Shown piece after piece: positions 60,796-64,000 of a DNA stretch of 64,000 nt (position 1 is the stretch's first letter; each line of letters begins with the position of its first letter). The stretch spans positions 25,436,727-25,500,726 of the forward strand of contig OY987245.1 of NCBI GenBank assembly GCA_963920765.1. The letters run 5' to 3'. A program made the position numbers and the translations under genes. The notes beneath the pieces are model-generated. The model saw only the letters and a list, made by a program, of their open reading frames with translations. It searched no databases and was not told the DNA's origin. Origin of the DNA: Ulota crispa (lineage: Eukaryota; Streptophyta; Bryopsida; Orthotrichales; Orthotrichaceae).

Positions 60796-61067
60796 AAAAG
60801 GTTTAATCTCTTTTTTCCATCTCAAATTTTCTTTGTTTATCGTAGAAATTATGCCACCGATTGGTTGTTTCAACCCCAACCATGAACACATCCTCACACC
60901 TCCCTTGCATAAGCTCGAGTTTTGCAATCTTTTCTCTTGTTTATTTTAGCTAAAAAATCATATGCTGACTTGCTATATAATACATAGGAAGAAAGCAAAG
61001 GAGATCTATATGGGAATAAAAGAATGGTTAAATAAAAGTCAAGTCTAGAAAGCTAGTGATCATTCTA

Positions 61068-61454
61068 AGGTAGGACCACCCATTCCCAAGCAGAGATCCA
61101 AATCCAACTTGTAGGGTGTGTTGTTTCCAACCAGCCTATTTCCAAGCCTTGGAATGAGAATTTCTTCCTTTTCAATGTTAAGATCAATGAAGTCATGACA
61201 TGTGTCTGAGAAGAAATTAGGAAGTAGTAGTTTGGCTATGATTGGATTTAAGAGAGTCTAGGAACTATTTGTGGGTCCAAAACACTTTATGCACTCCAAA
61301 ATTTGTATACAACTCAATTTTGCATGAAAAACTTTGAAGAAAATTGTGTCGCAATATTTCACATAAAGCCATCAAAGAAATATTTGCACCGCATTGTTGC
61401 TCTAACGTGTTGTCCTTGAAGAACTTAATTGATCTAGAATGGGTGGTCCTACCT
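61068..61454. mobile_element. MITE-like element 1 (387 bp, TA-flanked)
   Basis: Terminal inverted repeats AGGTAGGACCACCCATTC and GAATGGGTGGTCCTACCT match perfectly over 18 bp and are flanked on both sides by TA. The interior shares GTAGGGTGTG, TCATGxCATGTGTC, TTTGGCTAT and CACTTTxTG-like blocks with the element at 62,116-62,515. No coding capacity. A TA target suggests mobilisation by a Tc1/mariner-type transposase, but the TIR is not the classical Stowaway sequence. Confidence 0.82.
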
Positions 61455-61456
61455 TA

Positions 61457-62113
61457 TTTGCTAAAGGTATAAAGCAAAGTTTTTTTTTGTTTTTTAAGAA
61501 GTGCCAAAGTGGGGATTTAAAATATTATAGTGGTGCTTTAAATTTCAACATTCATCCACATATTGGATAGAAAATATTATAGTATTGGTAGCACATATTA
61601 CATGTCTATAATCTAATTTTCATTTACAATTTGGCAATTCCATCAAACATTTTTTTAATTTGAAGCATTTTTGGCAATTTCATCCAAGTTTTTGGCATTT
61701 TTTTGACATTTTCTGGCCAAACTATTTTGTTGGGTGCAATTTGGCACTAGAAAGCCAAAAAAAGCCTTGGTAAAAAGGTGCACGCTTACAAGAGTGAAAA
61801 CATTCATGTATATTTGTGGTAAAAATGGGTTTGTTTTTTTATTTTGTTCTGATGTTGGTTGTTTTGCTTTGTTTGGCATCAGTGGTTGTTTAGGAGGGTA
61901 TGTGCAGCCACCACCTATTGCCACGTTGCTAGAGCAGGTAGATAGACCATCCAAGAGAAGATCCAACCAAGGGCTTTGGGATCAACTTGCTTTTGGTCTC
62001 AATTCTTGCAGGCTTTGGAGTTTTTTAATGTCCCTCTAGAAAATCAACTCATCTAGTCTTAACAATGACAATTTCCCTTTTGAAAACCATGGTAATTGAC
62101 TCTTCACCCTTGG
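61457..62113. other. Spacer between the two MITE-like elements
   Basis: No supported gene. The 101-codon plus-strand frame at 61,734-62,039 and a 103-codon minus-strand frame overlap each other and have no recognisable domain. Confidence 0.45.
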
Positions 62114-62115
62114 TA

Positions 62116-62515
62116 AAGTGGAAGCACCCATTGCCAACAATGCCTCACACCCAACATGTAGGGTGTGCTATTTCTACCATGAGCAAGAGTAGGTGCTTTG
62201 GAATGCGTTCTTTTGTCCTTTGCAAAGTTGGGACTACTTAAGTCATGCCATGTGTCCCAAAGTGAAGTAACAAGTAATGAGTTGAAAATGGTTTGGCTAT
62301 TGGTGGAATTGCATGCATCTTGACATTGGCCATGAGTCTGGAACACTTTTTGACTCCCATAATTCACAATAATTTTAGTTTTGCACATAAAATTATGAAA
62401 GTTTTGCAATCTCAACATTTCTTATCTTCCTACATGGAAAAAATATTTGTCACCTCAAACTTTTTGCAAGTTGTTGCAGAACCTCTTTAGTTATTGGGTA
62501 TGGGTGCTTCCACCT
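62116..62515. mobile_element. MITE-like element 2 (400 bp, TA-flanked)
   Basis: TIRs AAGTGGAAGCACCCAT and ATGGGTGCTTCCACCT, flanked by TA on both sides, differ from each other at one or two positions. The TIR and interior are related to element 1 at 61,068-61,454 in the same orientation. Non-coding. Confidence 0.82.
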
Positions 62516-62517
62516 TA

Positions 62518-63590
62518 TCTCTGCTAATTTTGCAAAAGTCTATTCATCTAGAAACATGAAAATTTGACAAACACAAAAAACTCATGAAAAATGGGAGTCA
62601 ACAAAATTTGGTTTATAAAATAAAGTGCAATTCTTTTTTTGCAAATACAATATCTTCTTACTTTTGCAGAGTGTCTATGATGAATATAGAATACAACATT
62701 TACATAATGTGGACTTGATTTTCTTTAACATCAAAATTTCAAATTCCATTTTTCATGAAATAGTCATTACATAGTCATACTCATTATCTTGGAAAAAACA
62801 ATTTCCCAAAATGGATTTTGGGATACTAACTTTTGCATTTGTGAGAATATTTTGGTGACTTGAAGTGAGTTTTTTGGATAATTCTTTCAAGATATTTTGT
62901 CATTGATGTAAAGTCGTGAAGAAATCATCATAAAATAAACTCAAAATCTCCTAAAAACTCTTAAAATTGAAAAATTCAAATTTCCCCAAAATTGGGGTTC
63001 TTCTTCAAATTTATTAATATTGCACTTCAATTTATTAATGGAAATTCATGTTCAAGAGCATTTTCAAATCCAAGGATGCGTGGATAATGTCACCCTTTGT
63101 AAGAGAAATATTTAGATAGTGTCAAGGTCCCAATTTCTTTTTTGTGTTCTAGACCTAATTAATTGGAGTGTGTGCTTATGGTCAATGCTTAGATATGGTC
63201 AACAATATTTTCTAGCATGATGCATTGACTTCATCCAAGCCTCAATTTATTAGTGCCCGCTTTCCTGTTTCTTCATGTTTGTTTGCTAAAACATGCAAGG
63301 GGTTGGTGGTAAATGCTTGGGTTATAACAACATTAGTCCACTGGCACAAACAAAGACAAGAATGGACTAGCCTTCAATAGCCTCAACCTCAACAATTGAG
63401 AGAACTTGTTTTGAGGTACCTGATTTTTTTTGCCCACATGCCTAAAAAAGCCTCACACTTCTTAATAATATTATTATCAAAATTAGTATACCCATGTGTC
63501 CTATGGACACATTTGGAGAAAATGGCATTTGTGTTTGTCATCCACATAAAATCTTATACAAAGCTTAGGATGCTTACTTCAAGTGGTATA
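62518..63590. other. AT-rich DNA, no gene identified
   Basis: No recognisable gene or repeat boundary. Confidence 0.5.
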
Positions 63591-63770
63591 CTCAAATTTA
63601 ATGTTAGATTCAAATCAATTTTACTCTTAATCTCCCTCCCCACCCATTTTGTATCTAAATTAAAAATTCAAGTTAGAAAAAGATTCATTTGGTTCCACCA
63701 AAGATGTCCTTTCACACCCAACGCCCATGTTCATCACTTTGCCCCTTGGCCCTTGGCTAATCACAAATTT
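63591..63770 (-). repeat. Dispersed repeat, inverted copy of 4,214-4,390
   Basis: Reverse-complement partner of the copy near the left end of the window, with blocks such as CCAAAGATGTCCTTTCACAC. An open frame across it (63,396-63,803) is not supported as a gene. Confidence 0.85.
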
Positions 63771-64000
63771 TTTAATTTGCCCCTTGAACACCATATTCAC
63801 TAAAATAGGACATTGGTAACCTCTCAAAATAATTCCATGTATTTCTGCACCCCTAAAACCAAAAATCAAGTTAAAGATTTTGAAGCTTATATTTTAATGT
63901 CATTGACCATGACTTGCAATTTTCATTAAAATGAGAGTTAAAAAAAGTTTGAGTGCTTGTACAAGCTATTGGCTGATGTGTCAATATTGAATTTTATGTA

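Noticed and set aside
61065..61457. PIF/Harbinger (TAA/TTA) assignment of the MITE-like pair
   Set aside because: The trinucleotides on the two sides are inverted, not direct; only TA is a direct repeat on both sides.

Overview
The window reads as an AT-rich stretch of a land-plant nuclear genome. One intron-containing host gene sits among transposable elements and their debris. The plant assignment rests on three things: a CACTA (En/Spm) element of the plant type (Transposase_21, DUF4218 and DUF4216 order); a spliced host gene whose conserved tail I recognise from plant proteins annotated as CCCH zinc finger protein 62-like; and chromodomain Ty3/gypsy retrotransposons. The gypsy proteins look to me more like fungal and non-seed-plant chromoviruses than like common angiosperm families, so I lean to a fern, lycophyte or bryophyte. 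That is inference.

Layout. 1-9,216: AT-rich DNA with no convincing gene, holding a long inverted repeat (2,453-3,351), a 23-bp minisatellite (4,756-4,934), a degenerate 14-bp tandem repeat (about 8,717-8,986) and dispersed repeat copies. 9,217-20,746: a nested pair of LTR retrotransposons, both on the minus strand. The outer chromovirus has 283-bp LTRs at both ends, a gag zinc knuckle, protease, RT, RNase H, integrase and chromodomain. It is split inside its RT region by a second, more AT-rich gypsy element with its own LTRs (12,535-18,344). Both are dead. 20,747-29,313: a SAP-domain host gene (about 22,908-25,931, plus strand, about nine exons), then an 88-bp x3 and a 65-bp x2 tandem repeat.

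29,314-54,188: a complete giant CACTA transposon of 24,875 bp. It has matching CACTAGTAG termini and a CAA target duplication on both sides. It carries two divergently oriented genes. On the minus strand (39.1 to 32.8 kb) is a TNP2-type transposase, broken by single-base frameshifts, a 13-bp tandem duplication and in-frame stops. On the plus strand (44.6 to 47.6 kb) is a companion gene with an AT-hook, an arginine/serine-rich stretch and a C-terminal part resembling Transposase_24. Strand base composition flips between the two arms, as expected of two divergent transcription units.

54,192-64,000: AT-rich DNA with no gene, containing two related 390-400 bp TIR elements flanked by TA (61,068-61,454 and 62,116-62,515) and further diverged dispersed repeats.

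The only gene likely to serve the host is the SAP-domain gene. The most unusual object is the giant CACTA element with its SR-like/AT-hook companion protein. Exon joins, repeat edges and identity estimates were made by eye and are approximate unless a motif is named.
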